A DNA stretch of 13,868 nucleotides from Saprospiraceae bacterium (lineage in GTDB: Bacteria; Bacteroidota; Bacteroidia; Chitinophagales; Saprospiraceae): contig JABDJE010000024.1 of assembly GCA_013002625.1 (NCBI GenBank), positions 1-13,868 of the forward strand. The letters run 5' to 3'. Below, in pieces: positions 1 to 6,882 of the stretch; position 1 is the first letter of the stretch, and every line of letters begins with the position of its first letter. The notes under the pieces are model-generated. The model did no database searches. It worked only from the letters and a program-made list of their open reading frames with translations, and was not told where the DNA came from. The position numbers and the translations under genes are program-made.

Positions 1-1
1 G

Positions 2-445
2 GTTTTGAAGTCTTACTCAGGAATCGATGTACAAGAATTTGAGGGAGCTGGAGCTGCAGGGGGAATCGGTGCTGGCCTTCTGGCCTTATGCAAGGCAGAA
101 TTGGTCAGCGGATTTAATATGCTTTCAGATATAACCAATTTATCTCATGCAATAGCGTCTTCCGATTTAATTATTAGTGGTGAAGGTAAAATTGACGCTT
201 CTTCTTTTCAAGGCAAGGTTGTAGGTGGCATTTCAAAATTAGCAGAGGAATGGAATAAGCCTTTGGTCCTGGTTTGTGGAAGTGTAGATATTGAAACATA
301 TAATCTAAGACAACAGCACATACCCATTTTTAGCATGATGACATATGCAAGGGATTTAGATGATGCGATAGCCAATGCAGAGGAATATCTGGTAAAGTGT
401 TGTGAATTGATGGCCGAGTACATACGTGGAAAGTGGATGGTTTAA
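2..445 (+). CDS. Glycerate kinase, C-terminal part (5' end outside window)
   Basis: The frame is open from the first base, so the gene enters from the left and only about 147 C-terminal residues are present. Glycerate kinases of the GlxK/GarK family phosphorylate D-glycerate with ATP in the cytoplasm and feed glyoxylate, serine or hydroxypyruvate carbon into glycolysis. The family signatures seen are the glycine-rich stretch EGAGAAGGIGAGL near the start and ISGEGKIDASSFQGKVVGG in the middle, followed by a strand PLVLVCGSVD typical of the last Rossmann-like section. The apparent TTG start at position 5 is only an internal codon. The gene ends with TAA and converges on the metallo-hydrolase gene across a 96-bp spacer. 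I see no clear terminator there, only a 4-bp ACTC/GAGT stem. The family call is firm; which glycerate isomer or pathway it serves cannot be told from this fragment. Confidence 0.93.
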   Translation, partial: VLKSYSGIDVQEFEGAGAAGGIGAGLLALCKAELVSGFNMLSDITNLSHAIASSDLIISGEGKIDASSFQGKVVGGISKLAEEWNKPLVLVCGSVDIETYNLRQQHIPIFSMMTYARDLDDAIANAEEYLVKCCELMAEYIRGKWMV

Positions 446-541
446 CTCAAACGAGTATTGGATATCAGTCTCAAATTCAAAGTCCCAGATTGCAGGGTGA
501 AATCCTTGAAACTTAAAACATGGAACTTGAATCCTTATAAT
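446..541. other. Convergent spacer with repetitive low-complexity filler
   Basis: This short spacer lies between the converging glycerate kinase and metallo-hydrolase genes. It is built of loosely repeated words of the type TCAAATTCAAAG, TGAAATCCTTGAAAC and GGAACTTGAATCC. A plus-strand frame that crosses it runs antisense through the 3' end of the metallo-hydrolase gene and shows no protein-like features, so I do not call a gene. Similar word-salad spacers occur at 9285-9335 and 10140-10195. Confidence 0.4.
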
Positions 542-1486
542 TTACAGCCCAAAAACCATCCCTTCTTTAGCAATATTGAATCCCTTGGCAATGACATTTT
601 TGAAAGCAGCACTATTCTGATCCCAGACAGGGTTTGTGTGATTGAAATGAATGAAGTACACCTTAGCTTTTTCCTGATCATTTATAGTATCGAATTTTTC
701 AAGACTTTCTATGATGAATGGGTGTGGTATTTCTGATATGTTACGGTTGTTGATTTCAACAGCATCGTAAAAAGTTGCATCCAGAAAAGCATAATCTACA
801 GTTTCAATAAGACTGTTAATATCAACCTCCCACTTACTCCATTTGTCGATATCCGGTATAAACAACGCCGACTTATTTGGACCATGAATTATATATGCAG
901 CGGTCTCCGAATATTCATCCCTGTGGGGGACTTCCATCAATTTAATTTCTATATGTTCAGTTAGCTTGAACATTGTATCAACATTCAAACTTAAGGGTTG
1001 AATATTATTGCGATCGACCAATTGGTTCCAAGGACCATTTTTCTGAATAAACTGTATGAATCGGGGAAGACTATACAATCTAACACCTTGCGCGTCCACG
1101 GCTTCTTTACCCAGGAACATTAAACCCGTATAATGACCGATATGTGCATGTGTTATGAATATGGCATCCGGAAGTTGATCGGCATCATCTGCCCGTTGTG
1201 CTAAGGCGGCTGTTTGGGCAATGCAGTCTGGCGTTGCTTCAAATATAAAACTCATGTCAGCGAGGCGGTCGATCAATCCAAGGCTCACTACTTTACCGCC
1301 TTTCTCCTGATGAGCATTCAATTCTTTGCAACAAGATTTCTGACAGGCGATCTGGGGATAACCAGCATCCTGGGCTGTGCCTAAAACCATAAGTTCTATT
1401 TCGTATTTGGTTTCAGGTTGATGTTTGATATCATGACAGGAAACCAGGCAGCAGATAGACAGCACAAAAGCGAGGCGCAAGAACAT
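542..1486 (-). CDS. PqqB-like MBL-fold metallo-hydrolase, probable lipoprotein
   Basis: The product has 314 residues from the ATG at 1486. It opens with MFLRLAFVLSICCLVSC, a lipoprotein signal with lipobox LVSC and the acylated Cys at residue 17. A longer frame starts at 1531, but that codon lies inside the terminator hairpin of the upstream gene, so I reject it. The fold signature is VLGTAQDAGYPQ near residues 34-45, followed by a Cys cluster (C48, C52, C53), then THAHIGHYTGL with HAHIGH at 113-118, H188, D212 and HFNHTNP near 280-286. The N-terminal motif and the HFNHTNP ending resemble PqqB, the MBL-fold enzyme of PQQ biosynthesis. The Asp of the usual HxHxDH metal motif is Gly here. No other pqq gene is nearby and the protein appears to be membrane-anchored, so I read it as a PqqB-like hydrolase or oxygenase of unknown substrate, not as a PQQ-pathway enzyme. 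Confidence 0.85.
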   Translation of the reverse strand: MFLRLAFVLSICCLVSCHDIKHQPETKYEIELMVLGTAQDAGYPQIACQKSCCKELNAHQEKGGKVVSLGLIDRLADMSFIFEATPDCIAQTAALAQRADDADQLPDAIFITHAHIGHYTGLMFLGKEAVDAQGVRLYSLPRFIQFIQKNGPWNQLVDRNNIQPLSLNVDTMFKLTEHIEIKLMEVPHRDEYSETAAYIIHGPNKSALFIPDIDKWSKWEVDINSLIETVDYAFLDATFYDAVEINNRNISEIPHPFIIESLEKFDTINDQEKAKVYFIHFNHTNPVWDQNSAAFKNVIAKGFNIAKEGMVFGL

Positions 1487-1510
1487 TGAAATATAATTTG
1501 AGTTTATGAA

Positions 1511-1542
1511 ATTAAAAAAGCCCTGCAACAAATTGCAGGGCT
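1511..1542 (-). terminator. Intrinsic terminator of the metalloprotease gene
   Basis: A perfect 10-bp stem (agccctgcaa, 1519-1528, paired with ttgcagggct, 1533-1542) has a 4-nt loop, caaa. On the minus strand it is followed by TTTTTAAT (1518-1511). It lies 26 nt after the stop of the C-terminal protease reading frame and just before the start of the lipoprotein gene. It should therefore end the protease transcript and separate the two genes. Confidence 0.85.
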
Positions 1543-1567
1543 ATCCTTTGTAAAGCGTAAAAAAGAG

Positions 1568-3067
1568 TTATCTGAGAACCGAAAATTTCTTGACAATTTG
1601 TTCTTTTTCGGAGATGATTTGAAGCATATAAATGCCTGACTCTAATAAACTGATATCAACAGGAGTATTATTAATGCCTGTTGTTGACAAAATCATTTGT
1701 TTTTGAATGAGTTGACCATTTGCATCAATTATTGCTAATTGTATTGTTTCCTCAGCTTTAGTGTTTATCGTTACATTAAGTATGTCTCTTGCCGGGTTTG
1801 GATAGAGATTAACATCCTCAATTTTTTGAATATATGCATTCTCATTCAAACTTATAAGTTCTTCAGCTTCATCAGAATCTCTTGTTCCAGAAGAGCTACA
1901 ACCACTGATGAAGACATCATCAATATATATTCTGTCATTGTTTTGGCTTGCATCACATCTGAATCTGAATCGTGTATTGGAGGTAAAGGTTCCAGTAATT
2001 ACAACACTTTCAAACTCTCTTACATTATTTACAAATTCAGATCCTCTTGCCCAAGTGATAAGTGTCTGGTAGCTTGCACCGCCATTGGTGCTTGCTTGCA
2101 ACCAGAAGTCCTCGCCATTCTCCATACCTGCAGCAATGTAGGTGAAATCAATGGTTACCTCAGAATAGGAAGCAAGGTTCAAGTTGTCAGTTGTCATAAC
2201 AGAGGAATTTGTATTATCTCTGATTCTTACACAATAAGTGCCACTGTTTGCAAAAGCGGAGTCATTAGCAGATCTTCTGCAATCTGAACCACCGTCATTC
2301 CAAATACCCCATCCAGATTCAAAGTTATGGTTATTGATGGTCTGGTAACTACAGCCAGAGCTACATGGATCGCAATCTGGGCCACCACAATCTACACCTG
2401 TCTCATTACCATTTTGTATTCCGTCTGAACAAGTTGGACCACTCCCCCCACCAAGACAGAAGTTGGTTGTTTCAGAAGCTCCAAATTGACCACCTGAGGC
2501 CAAGGTGTTATTGTTATCATCTTCTAAACTGTAAGAACCGTTACCATATGCACAACAGATTCCATCGCCATATGCATCAAATATTGTAAAATCATAACAA
2601 TCATCAACTAGACAATAAGTTTCATTTACTGTTCCACCTTGCGTACTGTACGGCCCACCAGAAGCAACGACACCGCCTCCACTGTTAGTAATTTCCCAGG
2701 TAGTTTCACCAGGGTAATTATCTAAAACTAAACTCAATGTAACTTCAGTATCGTTACACCCGGAATTACATGGAGGACAATCAGGACCTCCACAGTCCAC
2801 ACCTGTCTCGTTGCCATTTTGAACCCCATCAGTACAAGTTGGAGGTGCAGTAAAACAGAAATTGGTGGTTTCAGAAGCACCGAACTGACCTCCGGATGCT
2901 AAAGTATTGTTGCTACCATCAACTAAGTTGTAAGAGCCATTACCATAGGCACAGCAAATACCGTCTCCATATGAATCATTGATTGTGAAATCATAACAGC
3001 CATCAATTAAGCAGAAAGTTTCATTTACAGTTCCGCCTTGCGTACTGTAAGGTCCACCAGATGCCAT
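1568..3067 (-). CDS. C-terminal part of the split M43 protease: cysteine-rich repeats and T9SS sorting domain
   Basis: This frame holds the C-terminal half of the protease gene that begins at 4187. It is open upstream to about 3217, so the ATG at 3067 is just an internal Met and probably not a real start. Going downstream it has a repeat of about 133 residues built from a Cys-rich DGxQNGxETG / VDCGGPDC module and a beta-rich segment ending GGQFGASETTNFC. Then come a second full repeat, a third Cys-rich module, and a MAM- or jelly-roll-like domain (residues about 240-390 of this frame, starting NHNFESGWGIW, ending RIYIDDVFISGC). The last part is a type A T9SS C-terminal domain (about 418-499, LYPNPARDILNV to IVKKFSVLR). 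T9SS domains of this kind direct export across the outer membrane and are removed there. Alone it would lack a signal peptide and stay in the cytoplasm. Confidence 0.85.
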   Translation of the reverse strand: MASGGPYSTQGGTVNETFCLIDGCYDFTINDSYGDGICCAYGNGSYNLVDGSNNTLASGGQFGASETTNFCFTAPPTCTDGVQNGNETGVDCGGPDCPPCNSGCNDTEVTLSLVLDNYPGETTWEITNSGGGVVASGGPYSTQGGTVNETYCLVDDCYDFTIFDAYGDGICCAYGNGSYSLEDDNNNTLASGGQFGASETTNFCLGGGSGPTCSDGIQNGNETGVDCGGPDCDPCSSGCSYQTINNHNFESGWGIWNDGGSDCRRSANDSAFANSGTYCVRIRDNTNSSVMTTDNLNLASYSEVTIDFTYIAAGMENGEDFWLQASTNGGASYQTLITWARGSEFVNNVREFESVVITGTFTSNTRFRFRCDASQNNDRIYIDDVFISGCSSSGTRDSDEAEELISLNENAYIQKIEDVNLYPNPARDILNVTINTKAEETIQLAIIDANGQLIQKQMILSTTGINNTPVDISLLESGIYMLQIISEKEQIVKKFSVLR

Positions 3068-3233
3068 GACACTGCCACCACTGTTAGTTATTTCCCAAGT
3101 TGTTTCGCCAGGGTAGGTATCTAGAACAATAGTTAATGTTACTTCAGTGTCATTACAACCTGATGAACATGGAGGACAATCAGGTCCACCACAATCTACA
3201 CCAGTTTCCTGTCCATTCTACACCGTCTGTACA
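2363..3233 (-). repeat. In-gene tandem repeat of about 400 bp with three Cys-rich modules
   Basis: Three Cys-rich modules lie at 3233-3167, 2836-2768 and 2431-2363, at periods of 399 and 405 nt (133 and 135 codons). Between them are two near-identical segments with PGETTWEITNSGG, ASGGPYSTQGGTVNET, YGDGICCAYGNGSY and GGQFGASETTNFC. Each Cys-rich module is about 23 residues with four cysteines and an invariant VDCGGPDC core. Such modules look like small disulfide-bonded linkers or adhesion units in exported proteins. The high identity of the copies makes the region prone to recombination and assembly error. Confidence 0.9.
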
Positions 3234-4187
3234 TGTTGGAGGAGATCCTTGTCCACATCCATTAGAATTAAGAAGACTTTCTCTGAATCCATTTGTATCG
3301 AATAAGGCACGCATTCTGGTAGTCTGTCCTTGCGTATAAAGGTTCATGCAAGCGTCATCTGAATAATCCATATAGTTTTGAACCATATCTGTTGATCCAC
3401 AAGATACATGACCCAATGCACACCCGTAGTTCGGATTGTCTGATGTTGGCGTATCACCAACGCCGTCATCCTGACCGCAAGGCCCGTCTCCCCAGATGTG
3501 GAATAAATCTAACCAATGACCAACTTCATGCGTACATGTTCTTCCAAGATCGAAAGGCGCAGTTGCGGTGCCAGTAGTACCAAAATATTGGTAATCGTTT
3601 ACAACGCCATCTGTGGCAGCCGGTCCACCAGGGAATTGTGCATATCCAAGAATACCACCGCTGATATCACATACCCAGATATTTAAATAATCATCACGTG
3701 GCCAAGCATCCTTACCCCCACTCGAGTTAAACTTGACATTATCATTTGTAGAAAATGATGTTACGGAAGTAGATGTTCGCGTGATTCCATTAGTAGCGTT
3801 GCCATTTGGATCCACTGTCGCCATACAGAACTCAATTTCTGTATCTGCTGCTTGTGCCCATGTGTTATCAGCATCACTGTTCATTCTACGGAAATCGTCA
3901 TTCAGTACGGTAATTTGAGATAAAATCTGTGCATCACTGATGTTTTCTGCAGCAGTGTTATACACAACATGCACAACAACAGGAATAGTAATTATGCCGT
4001 TCACGGCTTTTTCAGGATTGTTAATAAAGGCTTGTGTTGCCTTTTCAATGGCTTTTCTGTTTTCTTTGAAATCAGGGTACTGATCCATTAGTTCATGATA
4101 ATGGTCCATGGAACCGCAGTTTCTTTGAGACATTAGATTTTGGGAGATAGTTAGGACAAATAGTAATAGTATAATTCTTACACTCAT
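3180..4187 (-). CDS. M43 (pappalysin-type) secreted zinc metalloprotease, N-terminal and catalytic part
   Basis: The first 20 residues are a signal peptide (hydrophobic IILLLFVLTIS, then SQNLMSQ). A short propeptide-like segment follows, then the M43 catalytic domain from about residue 65 (TIPVVVHVVYN). The zinc site HEVGHWLDLFH is at 220-230 and the Met-turn lies in QNYMDYSDD around M273. CGQDDGVGDTP and the paired cysteines between them match cytophagalysin-type M43 proteases. The frame breaks down after residue 323 (PPTCTDGV): the last 12 residues, to the TGA at 3180, come from a shifted frame. Restoring about 2 nt gives the expected QNGQETGVDCGG module and joins the downstream frame into one protein of about 873 residues. 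The catalytic domain is complete, so a truncated exported protease is possible, but it would lose T9SS sorting and stay in the periplasm. Confidence 0.9.
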   Translation of the reverse strand: MSVRIILLLFVLTISQNLMSQRNCGSMDHYHELMDQYPDFKENRKAIEKATQAFINNPEKAVNGIITIPVVVHVVYNTAAENISDAQILSQITVLNDDFRRMNSDADNTWAQAADTEIEFCMATVDPNGNATNGITRTSTSVTSFSTNDNVKFNSSGGKDAWPRDDYLNIWVCDISGGILGYAQFPGGPAATDGVVNDYQYFGTTGTATAPFDLGRTCTHEVGHWLDLFHIWGDGPCGQDDGVGDTPTSDNPNYGCALGHVSCGSTDMVQNYMDYSDDACMNLYTQGQTTRMRALFDTNGFRESLLNSNGCGQGSPPTCTDGVEWTGNWCRLWWT

Positions 4188-4479
4188 AACGATAGAATTT
4201 AGAAGTTAAAAAAATAGTGCTGCTTGTGTTTAAAGGGGTGGATTATGTTCTGCATGGAAAAGAAAACTCGAAAATCGGATTTCTTGAAACGTTAGGAGTG
4301 TGATGCAAAACTTTCACATAATATTGAAGAATAAGGGCTTCACCAAATAATTAATTGCATAATTATCGACAAACAGAAAAATTTAGGGAGAACCCTGAAA
4401 ACCAAACACTAATAGTGTGCGTATATATGGGTGTATTACCTGAAAGGTGATCTATTACGTAACATAATAATATTGGCTT
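4188..4479. other. Divergent spacer between the protease gene and the small exported-protein gene
   Basis: This 292-bp AT-rich region should hold promoters for both flanking genes. I found no exact Bacteroidota TAnnTTTG box with a matching upstream TTG on either strand. Two small inverted repeats are visible: AGGG/CCCT around 4385-4395 and the 11-bp CACTA-A-TAGTG at 4407-4417. The latter is 63 nt before the plus-strand start. No credible coding frame is present. Confidence 0.4.
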
Positions 4480-4827
4480 ATGAATTTAATTGTATTCTTT
4501 TTATCATTTTATATGGGAACTTCTGCTATTGCAGATAGCTCAACTTTTTCGGATTATAATAATGAGCGTGTCACTTTTACTTTGCAAAACAAGTCCTTGA
4601 AATCTATACCTCTTATAATCCCAGGAGTCATGAAACCTAACCTGTCACCAAAATCAAAGAGTGGGGTAACGTTCAGGATAGGACAGAAAATCTTATTCAA
4701 ATATAAAGGCAAACGAAAAGTACTACTTGTAGTGTCAAAAGAATTAGCAGGCAAGACACTAGATGTTGCAGAATTGATCAAGAAGGCAAAGAATATAATA
4801 GATGGAAAGATCAGCACGAACGAATAA
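4480..4827 (+). CDS. Small exported protein of unknown function
   Basis: The product has 115 residues, starting MNLIVFFLSFYMGTSAIADS, a signal peptide with a likely cut after Ala 18. The mature part is about 97 residues, predicted beta-rich through about residue 87 (VTFTLQNKSLKSIPLIIPGV, GVTFRIGQKILFKYKGKRKVLLVV) with a lysine-rich tail, and has no cysteine. This suggests a small beta-sandwich in the periplasm or at the cell surface. I do not recognise a named domain and assign no function. The start is chosen because it gives a proper signal peptide directly from the ATG; no Shine-Dalgarno sequence precedes it, as is usual in this group. It stands alone: the upstream gene is divergent and the next plus-strand gene starts 218 bp later beyond a palindrome. 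Confidence 0.72.
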   Translation: MNLIVFFLSFYMGTSAIADSSTFSDYNNERVTFTLQNKSLKSIPLIIPGVMKPNLSPKSKSGVTFRIGQKILFKYKGKRKVLLVVSKELAGKTLDVAELIKKAKNIIDGKISTNE

Positions 4828-4957
4828 AGCAGTCTTTTTAATAGTAATCTCCGATTCAATTAGTATTTCAATATTAAATACAATACTTCCCTAAAATCCT
4901 CTGGAAACTTTTAATCGATTATGAAAGCAGCAACTTGTGGATAAGGTTGTCTATAAG

Positions 4958-4973
4958 ATATGTTATAACATAT
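4958..4973. promoter_or_regulatory. 16-bp perfect palindrome upstream of the phosphoesterase gene
   Basis: The sequence ATATGTTA followed directly by TAACATAT is a perfect gapless inverted repeat, ending 72 nt before the ATG at 5046. A gapless AT-rich dyad is a common form of dimeric repressor operator, and it is not followed by a U-run, so it is a poor terminator. A near match to the Bacteroidota -7 box, TAATATTTG (one extra base in the spacer), lies downstream at 4997-5005. The regulatory role is inferred. Confidence 0.4.
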
Positions 4974-5045
4974 TAAATATTCTTTTAATGTATAAATAAT
5001 ATTTGCATTTCAATCAAGACACACTTCGAAGTTAAATTTGAGTGA

Positions 5046-5888
5046 ATGCAAAACATTAATATGAATAAACGGGCAATAGATGTTGTGGTTATTTCTGATC
5101 TACATCTCGGCACATTTGGATGTCATAGCAAAGAGTTATTGGAGTATCTCAATTCAATCAATACCAAAACACTTATACTCAATGGAGATATTATTGATGT
5201 TTGGAATTTTAAGAAGAAGAAATTTCCTGATGAGCATCTCCTTGTGCTTTCAACAATTTTGTCGATGTCACAGAAAGGAACTAAGGTCTATTATATTACA
5301 GGTAACCATGATGATTTATTAAGGCAATTTAGTTGTTCAAATTTTGGTCAAATCCAACTAGAGGATAAGTTAATCCTGGATATCGGAGGTAAGCGTCATT
5401 GGTTTTTCCATGGAGATATTTTTGATGCTTCAATTCAAAATGCCAGATGGTTAGCTAAACTCGGAGGGAAAGGTTATGACCTGCTAATCTGGTTAAATAG
5501 AACAATAAATAAGCTAGCAAAATTCCTTGGTCGCAAACCGATGTCATTTTCACGCAAAATCAAGGAGAATGTGAAGAAAGCGGTTAAGTACATACATGAC
5601 TTTGAACAGATAACCGTCGATTTGGCGGTGGAGAACAATTTCGATTATGTTGTATGCGGCCATATTCATACAGCATGCATAAAAAAAATGTCACATTCTC
5701 ATGACAAAGGAAGCGTGATTTACATGAACTCAGGGGACTGGGTTGAAAGTCTAACGGCTTTGGAATACTATAACGATGATTGGCATTTGTTCACCTATGA
5801 TTATGATGTAGAAGTGCCTTTTGAGTTGTTGCTTCAAAGCATTGAAATCAAGCAAACACGGATTGAGACGCTGGATCTCGTAATTTAA
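5046..5888 (+). CDS. LpxH-like metallophosphoesterase (UDP-2,3-diacylglucosamine diphosphatase family)
   Basis: The product has 280 residues with a full calcineurin-type metallophosphoesterase motif set: SDLHLG (D18, H20), NGDIIDVW (D48), GNHD (86-89), FHGD (H122) and GHIH (205-208), followed by MNSGDWVE (227-234). Order and spacing match the LpxH family, which cleaves UDP-2,3-diacylglucosamine to lipid X in lipid A synthesis. The basic insert at about 149-180 (NRTINKLAKF, SRKIKENVKKAVKY) could sit on the membrane. Bacteroidota often carry this longer LpxH-like type in more than one copy, so another phospho-substrate is possible. The glycosyltransferase gene follows after 10 nt, so the two are almost certainly one transcript and may act on one glycolipid. 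An in-frame ATG five codons downstream is an alternative start. There is no signal peptide, which places the enzyme in the cytoplasm. Confidence 0.85.
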   Translation: MQNINMNKRAIDVVVISDLHLGTFGCHSKELLEYLNSINTKTLILNGDIIDVWNFKKKKFPDEHLLVLSTILSMSQKGTKVYYITGNHDDLLRQFSCSNFGQIQLEDKLILDIGGKRHWFFHGDIFDASIQNARWLAKLGGKGYDLLIWLNRTINKLAKFLGRKPMSFSRKIKENVKKAVKYIHDFEQITVDLAVENNFDYVVCGHIHTACIKKMSHSHDKGSVIYMNSGDWVESLTALEYYNDDWHLFTYDYDVEVPFELLLQSIEIKQTRIETLDLVI

Positions 5889-5898
5889 AACAAACAAA

Positions 5899-6882
5899 AT
5901 GAAAGTATTGTATGCTGTTCAGGCTACCGGTAATGGACATCTTTCCAGGGCAATAGAAATCACCCCTTACTTACAGGAGCTGGCTGATGTTGATATTTTA
6001 TTAAGTGGCATTCAGTCAGATATAAGATTAAACTTTCCTATCAGGTTTCGAAAGTATGGACTCAGTTTTATTTTTGGAAAACAAGGGAACATAGATTTAC
6101 TGAGGACGGCAAAAAGTTTGAAACCCATGCGTTTGATCTATGACATCATGACAATAGATTTAGATGATTATGATCTGATTATAAATGACTTTGAACCTAT
6201 CACTGCTTGGGCTTGTAAAATTCGCGGAAGAAAATGCGTCTCATTGTCTCATCAGGCATCTTTCAGATCTGATCTTACACCTAGACCAAAGCAGAAATCT
6301 TTATGGGCTGAAAAAATACTACAATTGTATGCGCCTTCCACTGAATACATCGGTCTTCACTTTAAATCTTATGATGAAAATATTCGTACCCCAATAATAC
6401 GTTCAGAAATTAGAAATTTGAACGTATCGGATAAAGGACATGTTACTGTATACTTGCCGGCTTATAGTAAAGATTTTCTAATCTCTACTTTTCAGAAAGT
6501 GAAAGAAGTTAATTTCAAAGTCTTTGTTAAAGGTGAAAAACAAAAATCAGTACATGGAAATGTAGAAGTATTTCCAGTTGGAAGTGAAGACTGGTTAGAA
6601 GCATTTAGTTCAGCTCATGGTGCAATTATGGGAGCAGGTTTTGAAGGTCCGTCAGAGGCACTTCACCTTGGTAAGAAGCTCATGGTGCTACCTATGACCG
6701 ATCAATACGAACAAGTCTGTAATGCAGTAGCTTTAGAGGAAATGGGTGTGCATGTTACACGAAAAATTAAGTCCACTTTTTCAAGTCAAATTAAGTATTG
6801 GCTTAAGCAGGATGAGATGGAAAGGTATGATTTTCCATTTCACTCAAATACACTTGTCGAAAATATACTGAAAATGGCTTAG
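5899..6882 (+). CDS. GT-B glycosyltransferase (MurG/GT28-like, MJ1255 type)
   Basis: The product has 327 residues. The N-terminal half starts KVLYAVQATGNGHLSRA, the GxGH loop of GT-B glycosyltransferases (GNGH at 11-14). The C-terminal half carries the nucleotide-sugar signature GAGFEGPSEALHLGKKLMVLP with TDQYEQVCNA after it (about 246-276), as in MurG- and UGT-like enzymes. It has no signal peptide or clear membrane helix; attachment to the inner face of the inner membrane is usual for this group. Donor and acceptor are unknown. The tight link to the LpxH-like phosphoesterase gene suggests envelope glycolipid or lipid A-related glycosylation, which is inference from context. The gene ends in TAG and overlaps the convergent acetyltransferase gene by 4 nt, with no terminator between them. 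Confidence 0.85.
   Translation: MKVLYAVQATGNGHLSRAIEITPYLQELADVDILLSGIQSDIRLNFPIRFRKYGLSFIFGKQGNIDLLRTAKSLKPMRLIYDIMTIDLDDYDLIINDFEPITAWACKIRGRKCVSLSHQASFRSDLTPRPKQKSLWAEKILQLYAPSTEYIGLHFKSYDENIRTPIIRSEIRNLNVSDKGHVTVYLPAYSKDFLISTFQKVKEVNFKVFVKGEKQKSVHGNVEVFPVGSEDWLEAFSSAHGAIMGAGFEGPSEALHLGKKLMVLPMTDQYEQVCNAVALEEMGVHVTRKIKSTFSSQIKYWLKQDEMERYDFPFHSNTLVENILKMA

Larger units (their letters stand above)
1568..4187 (-). pseudogene. Joint M43 protease gene interrupted by a frameshift near 3218
   Basis: The two protease frames are one gene. Upstream, the codons for PTCTDGV end at 3219; downstream, the correct continuation AAT GGA CAG GAA ACT GGT starts at 3217. The parallel modules read DGVQNGNETG and DGIQNGNETG, so two bases (such as CA of a CAG codon) are missing between 3219 and 3218. 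Rebuilt, the order is signal peptide, M43 domain, Cys-rich module, about 133-residue repeat, second repeat, third Cys-rich module, MAM-like domain, T9SS sorting domain. The rest of both frames is free of stops and well conserved, so the lesion is either recent or a sequencing or assembly error in a repeat region. I mark the whole as broken but cannot decide between these from sequence alone. Confidence 0.75.

Noticed and set aside
458..736. Plus-strand frame of 92 codons
   Set aside because: It runs antisense to the lipoprotein gene and starts in the filler spacer; no protein features.
542..1486. A PQQ biosynthesis locus, or a link between the PqqB-like protein and the small peptide frame
   Set aside because: No pqqA, C, D or E homologue is present, the two loci are 8 kb apart, and the protein looks lipid-anchored.
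1487..1531. Longer start for the PqqB-like lipoprotein
   Set aside because: It begins inside the terminator hairpin and would place 15 unrelated residues before a perfect lipoprotein signal.
1739..2287. Plus-strand frame of 182 codons within the protease gene
   Set aside because: It is antisense to the clear T9SS and MAM-like coding sequence; its openness follows from the composition of the true gene.
3205..3225. Programmed ribosomal frameshift in the protease gene
   Set aside because: No slippery heptamer or clear downstream structure at the junction, and the parallel modules show that bases are simply missing.
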